Source: Cytidiella melzeri (Eukaryota; Basidiomycota; Agaricomycetes; Polyporales; Irpicaceae). Taken from it: a stretch of DNA of 59,633 bases. The position numbers were made by a program, and so were the translations under genes. Of this stretch, positions 35,701 to 48,572 are shown in pieces. The notes below the pieces were generated by a model. The model was not told the origin of the DNA. It saw only the letters and a program-made list of their open reading frames with translations, and did no database searches. Every line of letters begins with the position of its first letter. The first letter of the stretch is position 1. The DNA lies in contig JABYQR010000285.1 of the NCBI GenBank assembly GCA_022592445.1, positions 1 to 59,633 on the forward strand, given 5' to 3'.

Positions 35701-35869
35701 GAATGAGCAGTTCTTCGTCAACCATCGCAAGGCGATACTGGACGGTAAAGTCCAGCCCAAAACCGCTCAAGAATGGCGCCGGACGTTGCCTCATAGGAAG
35801 GCTGCAAAGACGAACGTGCTGACGAACATTGGTGAACTCTCAGGTCGTGCCTTACCCGCTGCAATGTAA
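32744..35869 (+). pseudogene. CACTA accessory gene C, uncharacterised, with premature TGA
   Basis: A 5'UTR intron (GTAAGT about 32,678 to CCTGCAG about 32,736) leads to the ATG at 32,744. The frame is open to TGA at 35,690-35,692 (982 codons if the 48-nt intron at 35,552-35,599, GTAAGT..CTCAG, is retained; 966 if spliced). The same frame then continues 58 protein-like codons to TAA at 35,867-35,869. The TGA follows DLDY where relatives I recall have Trp, so TGG to TGA is likely. Domains: an N-terminal globular part, a Ser-rich linker (about 310-360), an Arg/Ser-Pro (RS-like) repeat at about 526-625, and a C-terminal part with EHRHKFTIADYEDY, GRAALLRGGLLWRLARD and RSWWPTVTTWSQSG. Similar uncharacterised proteins occur in mushroom genomes (memory). 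Function unknown; the truncated product may still work. Confidence 0.65.
34330..34600 (+). repeat. Coding minisatellite for Arg/Ser/Pro-rich region
   Basis: Diverged repeats of about 21 bp built on CTCCTCCTCGTCGCCCTCG encode SPPRRPR/SPRRRSR blocks in gene C. The region resembles the RS domains of splicing factors, but simple-repeat expansion explains it equally well. Confidence 0.8.
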
Positions 35870-36540
35870 CTTCGCGCTTCATCGTCATGTCCTCCATGTT
35901 GTCTCTTTTCTACGCTGGGACTGTTATATATTTCGGAAACGTATGCTAATCAGTAGACTGGAATGTCAGGATTGCGCGCTGGTACGCTGAGTGCAGTGGG
36001 GCTTCGCACTCTGTTCAGACATGGCAATATGGTCTTTGCTGACTGTCGCTATTGGTACGTGCCCATTCTATCCAGTCACGCGCAGAGTGTATACGTAAAA
36101 TGGAACTTATTCGATGCCTGGTGAGCCAATTTTCAAGTCCTCCGCCACAACAGAGTGCGCTCAAAATCATGCTATACTTTGTTGTGCGTATAATGTCTAT
36201 TACAGTGATTTGAGATCATACATTCCAGCTCGCGTGCTCGTATGATATCCAGACGGCGCCGACAACACGTCCAAGGCCGGATACTTGGATCTCGAAACTG
36301 GAGCGACAATGTAAAAGTAAATGTCAATTGGGAGTTGGCGATACGAGGGGAGTCTGTGAATGAATGTGTGAGAGCTGTTCATACCGAGCAGTTTTGGAGG
36401 TGAGAGACTGACCGTTGAGCCTGCGGATAAATGGCACGGCGCTGATTATGGGCCAGTTTTTGTGTCACAGTAAAGTAGTCATCGAGAGTAGTTTGTCTAT
36501 TGATCTTCAGACATGAGAGCGCATATTAAATTCATGATGC
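35870..36540. other. CACTA internal sequence between genes C and D
   Basis: 3' flank of gene C and of gene D, which is convergent with it. No other gene is seen. Confidence 0.4.
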
Positions 36541-36990
36541 TCACTTGTAGCGAGCGAGAGAGCGCTGCGCAGGCGAACCACAGATATTGACAGTTTCCGG
36601 CAGAGCCAGGGAGGTTCTTGACATTAACAAGACGAACATCAGTTATTGCGTTAACTGCAGATACATTTGTACTTACGATTGCATGCATATATGCTCGGTG
36701 CGCCGCTGCCAAAGAAGCTCGACAGACTTCACAAGCTTGCGGCATGCAAAGGAAAGCTCTTGCGCACTGGTTATCATGCATGCCTGAGTGATACACATCT
36801 CTACCGTGCAGGCGAAATCGACAATGTTGGCGGACATGTTATCGTCGCCATTGAAGCCGTCTTTGAGCGCGACGAAAGATTCCGCCAACGAAATCACTTG
36901 CTTAAGGGCAGCGTGCGAGTCCGGATCGCCCTGAATGACTGGCTCGACCTTCTTCCATGCGAGCCTAGATTCCAGTGGTGCTTCTGACAT
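36541..36990 (-). CDS. CACTA accessory gene D, short helical protein
   Basis: Two exons (complement of 36541-36616, 36677-36990) with a clean 60-nt intron (GTAAGT..TCAAG) give 129 aa. The main exon begins MSEAPLESRLAWKKVEP and looks entirely helical, with alternating charged and hydrophobic residues and five cysteines; the second exon adds 25 residues. No domain recognised. An upstream in-frame ATG exists at 37,041, but the shorter start is closer to normal context. The gene lies only about 210 bp inside the right end of the CACTA element. It could equally be a captured fragment of a host gene. Confidence 0.45.
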
Positions 36991-37147
36991 TGTGAGTGTC
37001 TTGGTGCGATGTATTCGTTCGAATTCAAGTATGTCAATCATATAGTATACAGCGCGCGCGCAGCGCTAGCTGTTGACGTCCCGCACATTTCCTTACAGAA
37101 TATCTCACCAATATTGGGCACCAAGGATATTCACACAATATGTAAAT

Positions 37148-37204
37148 AATATCTCATATATTCAGCGCCTATCTTTCAATAATAATCGACCCTGATGTGC
37201 AGTG
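37148..37204 (-). repeat. Right terminal inverted repeat of CACTA element
   Basis: Reverse complement identical over 57 bp to 18,661-18,717. Subterminal copies of the motif AATATCTCA lie at about 37,100 and 37,147. TCA at 37,205-37,207 repeats the left flank. Confidence 0.9.
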
Positions 37205-37207
37205 TCA

Positions 37208-39578
37208 CTGGTCTTTTATCGCAAAACAAAACCCTGCGACGGTCAATTGGGCCAGCATGAGTAGGTCAACGTCCGAAAAGAGGTATTCCTCCAGCAATTG
37301 AGGCGTTTCTACACCGAAACTCCGCTGTTCGCAGCACCCCGTGACGAGTCGACAGCGATCCTTGCCATAGATCCCTCTCCAACAGTCTCTCTACTTTGAT
37401 TATCTTTCTTAGCACACGGACACAATCAGTTTGTCCGTTGCACAGAAAGCGGAGCGATGAGGTCCGGTACGTACGTAGCAACATGCATACCACAAACTGC
37501 CAAGTTCTTTTCACTCCATCTGTCGATGTGCGGATCGTGTCAGGAAACTGTGTAAGCAGATTCTCACCTCAACGTCATGAATCAATACAAGTCGGGACAT
37601 TCATGTGAGTGATGTTCACTGCTCCGAGGTGTCCGGTGAGGTCGCCTCACATCAAGCCTCAAGCTTTAAACAGGACAGGGAGCGGGTCAAAGGTGGACAT
37701 GAGAAAGGTAACTTGTATGCGCATTTGCAGAATAAAGCCCAGTGAGGTGACAGAACTTTTCCTATGTACTGTATACTCGTAACACAGCAGAGGTCAACCA
37801 CAGCGTGCAAATCTCTGTGTTTGTGCCCAAAGATATCAGATTTACATACCGTCACAACACCAGCCACGTTGCAAGTTAGTCACTAACCGCACCGCGTTGT
37901 ACATATGCTGAAAATTCTTCCTCTTAGGTAACAGCAAATAGGCTTCATGTCTTCCAGCTCGCTTGTTCAATCATCTATGTAACCCTTCAAGGATCCCGAG
38001 CTGGCAAGCGGCCGCGGTGAGCAGCTGTTGATAGGCTTTCGAATTCGAAGCCGCCGACGTCCAATTACTGTGATTGGCCACGCACGAGCTGTAGAAAGGA
38101 AAAATAACTCTGAATTGCCATACAAATCAACATCTGTGGTTCTTCGCGAGACAAGTTCATAACACAGTTTGCTGCGACATTCAAACATCGGCATGCTGGC
38201 CATATTAGTGCATGGTGATCTTCATCGCCCGCTCACTTGTGTACCGCTACAGTAAACTTCGAAAACCCTGACACGCAACTCTCACCGTTGTGGGCACAAA
38301 CTTTGACGACAATTCAATTGATGATACATACCTGTATAAGCTGTCATATATATACATACTAAACGTGAAATCCATCGTAATTGATCTTGAGCACGCCCTC
38401 CTATACTACCACCTCTCATACCATAGTCACGCCCAATCCACCACAACTCAGAATCACTCGCGCCTCCTAGGCATCACCGTGGCACTCCAGCGCACACGCA
38501 GGTGGGTGAATCAATGTTATTAAATACCATGATACATATTGGTGTGACCCACCTCATGACTTCCTGCCTAAACTGCCTAAACTGCCTCTTGCGACTCCGG
38601 GCCATCGAAAAACTACCATGAACTCCCATACATACACTGGCCGCCCCTGACAGCGCTGGCTGGGTAGAAACGAACCGTGGCTCTCCTGGGCCATTTCGGA
38701 GAAGCAAACGCTCATCGGAGAAACCAGAGCATCTAACAGCAGAACACTCTCAGGGAGCTCGAGGACGTCCATCTGCTACCTACCGACCGTGTTCGTGCCA
38801 AAAAAAAAAGGTGTATCTCAACCAGATTTCCCCAACGGGCTTCGAGTTCTAACTTCGAACGCGCGTTTCGTCACGGTGGAGCTAGCTAGCTGTCAATGAA
38901 AAACCGGGTGAATGTTTGCAGCCTGAGCGTCGTGATACCTGCAAACTCGTTTCGGTGTCGTTTTGCAAAAGGTCTTTTTACTCACCGGCGGGCGACTTAA
39001 TCCTGAATCCGCTCGTCATTTCTAGAGTAGAGAGCACAGAGGGGAGGAGGTCGATGACAACACCCTGCAGCCGTCATACTTTGCCTGCTTAGGCTTTGAA
39101 CTAAGCTTTCCCTGAATGCCTCCGAACGAACCCCCAACTTCCCGTCGTCCTCACCAGTGTCTCCAATTCAAGTTGAACACCACGCCGACGATAAAGACAT
39201 ATCCATATCGTCAGTTTTCATAACTGTTTGAAAATCTCCACTCACCAGTCATTAAAAAGCACCGTGTGACCAGGCTTCAATTAACCCCCCTGTTCACATC
39301 ATCCCGAATCCGGGTCCATCGTAACCACACGTCCCACCCTCTCGCCTATCCCACCACGCGTTCCCAATAAAGTCACCTCAACCACCTTTAATCTTCTCCC
39401 CATTCTAATCCCAATCGCATTGATTGATTTGTTTTTCCCATTGTCTGATTTACTACCCATTGAAAACGACGGTTCAGCTTCAACTCGCTGTTTCGTAGGC
39501 ACACAACAAAGACGGAGGAGGAGGAGGAGGAGGGGAACGTACCAGTAGTATAGGCTCTAGGACGAACCCCCGCCCGCC
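37208..39578. other. Intergenic region right of the CACTA element
   Basis: 2.4 kb with no gene I can support. Open frames are short, overlap on both strands and carry no recognisable motif. Includes GGA repeats near 39,515 just 3' of the monooxygenase gene. Confidence 0.45.
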
Positions 39579-41798
<2,220 letters not shown>

Positions 41799-42491
41799 GT
41801 CAGAAGCAATATCGACAGTGAGGATGAGTGTGCGTGTTGGATATGTGACGACTCGGGTTTATGTGGTCGTCCAGGGACCAGCGCTATCATCAAAGCCGTG
41901 GCTGCGATCGGCCGCGATGGTCGTCCCGACAAATGAGTCACCCTGCGAAAGGATAAATATAACATGACGTCCACAGCAATCAAGGCCCAAAACCGACAAG
42001 ATACTTGAGAATAATCGCATTTTACGGTACATACCACCTTTGGGGAGCAAGGCTTGAACGACTTGGAGGGTATCAGCAGCAAATCTCTTGGCGGGTTTCC
42101 GAGTCCCACATGCGCACGGTGCACTTCGGAGGCTGAACAGGTGGATTCGTCCAAGCTGCCATACGTTGCGAAGACGATGGCGTAGATGCACGGTGTCGTC
42201 GATGGTTCCGCTTGAAGTCTACGCATAGCGAGTGTCAAAAGTTAAGTGTGTACCTCACTTATCCAGATGGACCAGATCACAGCGTAAAGTCATGCCAACT
42301 CTGACATATTGATCAATACAATCTGCTGCTCGTTCCTTTAACGTACCTGTATACACCTCCGTCACGCACACGTCTGTATCCATAGGAACATGGCGAGCGA
42401 GCCGACGAATTGCGAAACTGCAATATTAGCAAGGGGTGTAATAACAATATCATGAGGTAGATCTACTTCGACTTCTGTCCCAGTGTGATAA
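41799..42491. other. Intergenic; monooxygenase upstream region with WD40-like relic
   Basis: Minus strand at about 42,088-42,132 encodes CTVRMWDSETRQE, which looks like the D-strand end of a WD40 repeat, followed by stops. Nothing else supports a gene. Otherwise it should contain the promoter of the monooxygenase gene. Confidence 0.3.
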
Positions 42492-43604
42492 TCATAGATC
42501 CTCCGGTGCCTGCCTATTTTCGGGCTCCCTGGCTTTCTGGCTCTTGCTACGTATCTTAGGTCTCCTCTTCGCGTACCACTCCCAAGCGAAACGCACAATC
42601 TCGCCGTCGGCATCGTAAGGTGTCGGGATTTCAGAGTATCCCGGGCGAGCGGTTGGATGTCGAACATAGACAACGGAGCAAGTTTTGAATGAGGGTTCGA
42701 GGTATGCAGGTACGAAGAGGAACGGCGAGGCGTAGTCGGGAAGGTTGAATGGTGTCAAATCCTTTTTGGAACGATATGCGAGTGCATAAGGCTTTGCCCT
42801 TATGGAGTCAATTCCGGGTTTTGTGGCCTCCTTCACAGTTGCCTCCTCGCCCTTTATGTCACCCTCGCCGTCTTCCGTCTCGCTCGTTTTCGCAGGAGAA
42901 GCCTCCACGGGCTCTTGGAGGAAACGAATTTCTGCCGGATCAACGGACACCATATCGCCTGGTGCAAGTCGCGTTCCAGGATTTTGGTGCTAGCAGAGAT
43001 TAAGTAGTGACACAGACTGCACTGCGTGTGTAAACGCACCTTTTTCCCATTCAACAGTACACTCCCGTGCACAACAAGTCGTCTTGCCTCATACACGCTC
43101 GGAGCGAGGCAAGCCCTGAAAATCACCACGTCTATGCGCCTCTCGACTTCCATAAACATCAGACTTCCAACTGGCGCCAACCCTTTAGCCTCCTCCTCCT
43201 CTCGCATTTGTTGCTCCTGATCAGCGACGTTGTTCTTCATTGCCCAGCGCGCAAGACCAGCCTTCTCTGCATCAGCTGCCCGACGCACGCGAGGGCGGAC
43301 ATCTGGCAACACCGTAGGTAAGTACCAACGCTTGAACACCTTCTCTGGAATGACGTCGCCGTGGTACGCGCGAACCAAGGCTTTCGACTGCCACCGCTGC
43401 AAGAAAAGTGAAACAGTAGTGCGTGTCCAGTTGGCTTTCCTGGCTTCGTCTCCTAGTGAGCGTCGGTACAAGTTGTACAGGTTGTGCGGTGCCCAACTCT
43501 GAGTGGTCCAAGTGTCGTCAGTCCACGCCAATGTTGTACTGTAGACATAAACTAACCATTCGCGGGAGACATCGCTTGAAGTCGTATATTTTGAGGTCCC
43601 GCAT
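42492..43604 (-). CDS. NAM9: Mitochondrial small ribosomal subunit protein uS4m (NAM9)
   Basis: Three exons (complement of 42492-42989, 43040-43498, 43557-43604) join in phase into 334 aa. The start MRDLKIYDFKRCLPRMSW and APHNLYNLYRR match the N-terminus of fungal NAM9. The S4 RNA-binding domain is clear: ERRIDVVIFRACLAPSVYEA, RRLVVHGSVLLNGKK, then NPGTRLAPGDMVSVDP across the second intron. The C-terminal extension is basic, ending in RRPKIRSKSQKAREPEN. It acts in the mitochondrial ribosome, binding the small-subunit rRNA early in assembly and contributing to translational fidelity (known for yeast NAM9). It is divergent from the GCP2 gene with 218 bp between start codons. Confidence 0.93.
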
Positions 43605-43822
43605 GTTAACAGAGCCAGCGGTGACCGTGCAGAACGAACAAACGGCTCGGAGGCTCGGAGACAAGTCACCAGCGTCTATGCATCAATAGTCCGCATACAA
43701 ACTTGCTTATTGATTGTAATTACATTGTATAAGTCTGCCTAGAAACCGTTTCGTTATCGCCTCCGTAGTCGTTTTCTAACCCACACCGAGCCTCCCACAA
43801 GCTGTATTCCTCCTCCGCTCTC
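43605..43822. promoter_or_regulatory. Bidirectional promoter region, NAM9 / GCP2
   Basis: 218 bp separate the two divergent start codons. No clear TATA box on either strand, as is usual for housekeeping genes. Must contain both promoters unless longer leaders overlap the genes. Confidence 0.5.
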
Positions 43823-46800
43823 ATGGATCGCCCGTATACACCAGCCGCAAGTAGCAGGCGTAAAAAGAACTTGGGACTCTCGACGCGAGAATATGCCAAG
43901 GTTTGTGCTGTAGTCGTTCGGCGCATTAAAACTTTGATGAACGCGTCGTAGGTCACGGACACGATCGCGTCTGTACGCAAGGGCAGACAGTACGAGCAAG
44001 AGACAGACGAGGACCTAGCACGAGGTGCCCCTTCGTCGAGAGGTAGCAAAGGCAAAGGTGCGCGGCTCGATCTTCCTATTTCGCCTGTGTTGAATTGACA
44101 TTGTCTCTGGCGGTTATCGCGTGCACTAAGGTAGAGAAAGAGATGAGCCTTCGTTCATCGCGGAGGCGTCATTTGTCAAAGCTCCTTTAAACTCGCGCGT
44201 CGGCACGAGTAACGCAGCCGCCAATGGTAAAGGCAAAGCGAGACAGGAAAGTTTGGACCGTGTTCCACTGGAGGTTCAAGAAGCATTAATCCTTGAGGAT
44301 CTGCTATTCGTACTAATGGTTTGTATCGTTTTCTGAACTATGAACGTTAGGGACATTCGACTGATACTGCCCCACTGAAGGGTATCGAAGGGACTTACAT
44401 AACTTTCCCCCCTGATTATTCTCCTGAGGATGAGGATCCTTTGCAGGGTGTCCGGTTCGCAGTCACCTCTTCTCTAGGTTTGAAAGATCTGTCGTCCTTC
44501 TTAGTCAAAGTCACACCCGGCTCATTAACCGCGTAGATCCCTCACTACGCGACTTGGTCGAGCGCATACTTCCCCTTGCTACATACTACACTGGTATCAC
44601 ATCATTCGTCGAGGCAAGGAGCCACCTAGATTCCGGGCTTGTCAACCACGCACTGTGTGCAGCCATGCGGGAAATGTTAAAGGTGACTTCTTTTGCATTG
44701 CTCACGCACTCTGCATCTGTTGACAGCTCTCGATATACGCTAGGACTACCAAACACTTCTTGCACAGCTGGAATACGCCTTCAACACCTCACCTCAGTTT
44801 ACCTTGCAGAAGCTTTGGTTCTATGTTCATCCGACTCTTCACACCCTGTCGCTCCTCTATCTCCTTACCTCTGAACTCGCTACCGCAGATGACCCTGGAG
44901 GCTCAGATTCTGGCTCAGAGTCTTCCAGCTCTAACGACGCCGAAGAAAACGCTAGGAACGAAGCTCTCGGGTTAGGCGGCGCAAAATTCAAGGCAGTACT
45001 CAAGGAATACAAATCTGGGCAGATAGACGGCTCGAGCAATATTCCGGTCAAAGGTGGGGAGGTCTTGGCGATTTTGCATGACCGCATGCAGAACATGTCC
45101 GGTGATCCTGGTGCGAAAGAACTATACGCGGCGCTGATACAAGCTGCTGGAAAGCCGTACGTGGATATGGTCCAAGTATGGATACGGACAGGGAGGCTTG
45201 TCGACCCCCACGAAGAGCTATGCGTGAAAGAGAGCAAGTTCATTGACCGTGGGACTCTCGAGGTAGACTATACCGACGAATACTGGGAGCGGCGATATAC
45301 AGTAGGAGTATGCTGTCGTCTGTCTGTCATTACGTTAAATTGGCTTTGCTGTAGCTACGAGATGGCTCGACGCTAGGCGGGTCTTCAAAGCGACACCAAG
45401 CTGGTATCCCTCTTCCGCGCACACCTGGCGGACGCATGCCCGGTGGCGCGTGTGTCCCTCCCCTTCTGGAGCGATGGAAGCACAAGATGTTGCTAGCGGG
45501 GAAATACCTGAATGTTATCAGAGAGTGTGGAATCGAGATCACTCAGGGCTCGAATCAACAAAACGACCACACTCTCTCGATGGAAGACGACAGGTATGTG
45601 TTTGTCGTCTGCTGAGTCCAAGTCATACGTTTACTGTTCCCAAGATTCTACAAGACGATAGACGATGCGTATACTCACGCCAACCGAACCCTCCTGCGTC
45701 TTCTGCTGCGAGACCAGCAGCTGATCCTACGATTACGGTCGCTCAAACGATATTTTTTCCTCTCTCAGTCCTCTTTCTTGACACATTTGCTAGATCTCTC
45801 ACATTCTGAACTGCGTAAATCCTCGAAATCGGCGTCGCTCGTGAAATTGCAGAGTCTACTTGATCTAGCCTTGAACACAGACGCGATGGGCGAAGACGCA
45901 ATGTTTAGGGAGGACGTGAAGGTGACTATGGCCACCAGTGGACTGTACGACTGGTTGCTGAAGGTGGTGAGAGTGAGCGGTGATATCGATGGAGATTTGG
46001 ACGGTGTGAAGAGTAGTCACGAAGACGCGAAGAAGGACAAGGACGACAAAAAACAGATGCTCGGTGAGTGTATAAGCTCTAGCGTCGTTCCTTTCCCACT
46101 CTAACTATCTGGCGGCATAGCCATTGACGTTTTGACTTTGGATTATCATGTCAAGTTTCCGCTGTCCCTTGTTATTTCCAGGAAAACTATCCTTCGGTAT
46201 CAGCTCATATTCAGGTTTCTCCTACACCTCAAGCATGTCGAACAGTCGCTTTCAGCCATGTGGATCGAACATAAGACCCTTCCATGGCGCCGGAACACAC
46301 GACCTCCATCGGCTAGCACCTCTCGGCCGTCGTCACGAGCAAGCACGCCGCATCCAGCACCGAAAGACTGGCATGCTGACTTTGACAATTGGAGGAAACG
46401 TGTGTTCCTGCTTCGAGCTCGAATGCTGGCGTTTGTACAACAAATCTTGGCATTCACGACGTTTGAGGTGCTCGAACCGAACTGGCGGAAACTCGAGAGC
46501 AAACTAGAGGCTGGCAAGGTGGAAACAGTCGACCAGCTGTTACGAGACCATGTCGATTTTCTAGACACATGCTTGAAAGAGTGCATGTTGACCAGTGATA
46601 AGTTGTTGAAGGTGAGCCCTCGAAGCTCGACGTGCCTGCTCCAGGCGTATTTTGATGAATGTCCAGGCCTGCTCTCGGCTGCTTCTCGCGTGCTCGACAT
46701 TTGTACTCTACACGTCGTCGTTCACAAAGCACGCAAACCAGGCTTTGGCCGCCCCGGACACGCCTGAGGCGGACCAGGCCATGGCGAAGGGATGGGATAT

Positions 46801-47046
46801 ATTGGGAAAGTTTGAGACAAACTTCAATCATTGGTGCGGCGCAACTACCTCATTGTCAGGATCGTGATGCTGATGTTTTCATGATCCTTAGGTTCAAAGT
46901 ACGTATCCTAATCCGATATCCATTGATGCGATACTCAACAGTTTCTGTAGGTGATGCTTGACTGCGTCCAATATTACGCATCCAGCGAGAACGTGTCTCT
47001 GCTTCCGCTCGTGGTGAGACTGAACAGCATCAAGGCACAAGGTTAG
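43823..47046 (+). CDS. SPC97: Gamma-tubulin complex component 2 (GCP2/Spc97)
   Basis: Twelve exons (43823-43900, 43952-44057, 44131-44318, 44381-44477, 44537-44682, 44744-45301, 45355-45593, 45645-46063, 46121-46611, 46667-46833, 46892-46898, 46951-47046) join in phase into 863 aa. GRIP1 begins with LILEDLLFVLMGIEGTYI and continues with DLVERILPLATYY, GLVNHALCAAMREML and LQKLWFYVHPTLHT. The middle has DYTDEYWERRYT, KMLLAGKYLNVIRECG and RSLKRYFFLSQSSFLTHLLDL. GRIP2 has LDYHVKFPLSLVISRK, LRYQLIFRFLLHLKHVE and FLDTCLKECMLTSDKLLK. With gamma-tubulin and GCP3 it forms the complex that nucleates microtubules at spindle pole bodies. Oddities are a 7-nt microexon and short acidic insertions. A decayed partial copy lies downstream. 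Confidence 0.93.
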
Positions 47047-47150
47047 CCTTTGCGCGCGCGTTGACCGGTCGGGAGAACGTCGTGTTTGCTTTTTGAAACT
47101 CATCGATCATCAAGGAGCCAACAGAGCTCCGCATGAGACCTCGTAGTTCT
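47047..47150. other. GCP2 3' flank
   Basis: Short spacer between the GCP2 stop and the start of the decayed duplicate. Confidence 0.4.
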
Positions 47151-48014
47151 ACCTGAATGTTATCAGAGAGTACAGAATCGAGATCAGTCTGGGCACGAAC
47201 CACCGAGAGAGCACACTCCCTCGATGGAAGACGACAGGTATGTGTTTCTCGTTTCTTGAGTCTGTGATGTGCGTTCATTGTTTCCAAGATTCTACAGAAT
47301 GATTGACGACGCGTGTGCTCGCGTTAACCGACCCGTCTGGCGTCTTCTTCTGCGAGACTAACAGCTGATCCTGCGATCTATCTCAGTGCTCTTTTTTGAC
47401 ACATTTGCTGGATCTCTCATAATCCAAGCTGCGCGAATTCTTCAATTCTACGTCGCTCGTGAAATTGTAGAGCCTGCTTGATCCAAGCTGAATTCGGATG
47501 CGATGGGCGGCAACGCCATGTTTGTGGAGGACGTGAAGGTGACTGAGTACTGACCAGTGGACGAGAGTGAGTGATGAACTCGATGGCAAGGATTTGGACG
47601 GTGCGAAGAGTAGTCACGAAGACGCGAAGGACACCGACGATAAGATAAAGATACTCAGTGAGCATATCGGTCCTAGCGTCGTTTTCCCCCCGACTTCTAC
47701 TTTCTGACGACATGGCAGTTGACGTGTTGACTCTGGATATATAACCATGTGAAAGTTTCCGCTAACCCTTGTTATATTTAGGAGAACCATCCTTTGGCAT
47801 TAGCTCTTAGTATCAGCTCGTATTCAGGCTCCTCCTACACTTGAAGCATGTCGAGCAGTGGCTCTCGAACCGAATTAGCGGGAACTGGAGAGCCAGCTGG
47901 CGGCAGGCGAAATGAATACAGTAGACCAACTTTTGCGAGACTATGTCGATATCCCGGACACCTGCTGGAGAGAGTGCATGTTAACCGGCGATCAGTTGCT
48001 GAAGTTAAGCCCTC
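47151..48014 (+). pseudogene. Decayed partial copy of GCP2 exons 7-9
   Basis: Aligns by eye with 45,507-46,624 of the intact gene, introns included (for example ATGTTATCAGAGAGT, the GTATGTGTTT donor, and GACACATTTGCTGGATCTCTC). It has many stops and indels and lacks roughly 210 bp corresponding to about 46,260-46,470. Retained introns show a DNA-level duplication, not a retrocopy. Confidence 0.85.
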
Positions 48015-48165
48015 AGACCACGCATCAATAAGTTTTACAGGAGTTCTTTCGCACTTTGCGAGAAGATTGTAATTCCTTGAACAACTACCCTTTGCTACAA
48101 TAACGCATCCGAGTCCCAACATCCAAACCTGCAAACGTAGTGCCCCTGCCATGCAAGTTTGTCAT

Positions 48166-48290
48166 GGAGAGATGAGGATTCGTTCATTGCGGAGGCGTCA
48201 TTTGTCGATGCTCCTCGAAACTCACGCGACAGCACGAGTTACGCAGCCACAAATGGTAAATGGAGACAGGGAACCAGGACAGTGTTTCAC
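48166..48290 (+). pseudogene. Displaced decayed copy of GCP2 exon 3
   Basis: GCGGAGGCGTCATTTGTC and flanking sequence match 44,140-44,262 of the intact gene. It lies downstream of the exon 7-9 copy, so exon order is rearranged relative to the parent. Confidence 0.8.
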
Positions 48291-48572
48291 TGGACGTTGC
48301 CCCTCCTCCTCACACATTTGACCCCGGATTCTCTGTGCAGTAAAGTTTTATATTAAGGGTGTTGGCTACTATTGCAATACTGTTAAATAACTGTATCAAT
48401 TAATATTGTGCTTCACATCCAGTGTGTGATGTGCGGTGCAAGCTGAAGGCTTCCGTCAACTGCAAACAATTGGGCGCTTAGTGTATCACTTGCTCTTCGA
48501 CCACTTTCAGCTTTAATCAGTTCGCTTCATTCTACCACAACTCTCTGCAAATCTAACCACAGTGCCAAAGAC
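48291..48572 (+). promoter_or_regulatory. Upstream region of the myosin light chain gene
   Basis: About 280 bp from the GCP2 relic to the ATG at 48,573; AT-rich near 48,340-48,420. Presumed promoter and leader; no specific site identified. Confidence 0.35.

Larger units (their letters stand above)
18661..37204. mobile_element. CACTA/EnSpm-type DNA transposon, 18.5 kb, with nested copia
   Basis: Both ends read inwards CACTGCACATCAGGGTCGAT and continue as a 57-bp perfect inverted repeat. Both flanks carry TCA (18,658-18,660 and 37,205-37,207), the 3-bp target duplication expected for CACTA elements. Inside are gene A (+, 24,503-26,542), the Tnp2-like transposase gene (-, 26,647-30,423), a hairpin-rich spacer, gene C (+, 32,744-35,869) and gene D (-, 36,541-36,990). 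A 5,193-bp copia element is inserted about 180 bp from the left end; without it and its 5-bp target duplication the element is about 13.3 kb. Ends, target duplication and transposase all agree, so the boundary call is firm. Confidence 0.9.

Noticed and set aside
18661..37204. Classification as a KDZ, Plavaka or Helitron element
   Set aside because: The 3-bp TCA duplication, CACTG ends and Tnp2-like core fit CACTA; KDZ would give about 8 bp and Helitrons no inverted ends or duplication.
41859..42238. 160- and 110-codon minus-strand frames upstream of the monooxygenase
   Set aside because: They overlap each other in different frames, have no conserved motif apart from the WD40-like peptide in a third frame, and run into the monooxygenase start.
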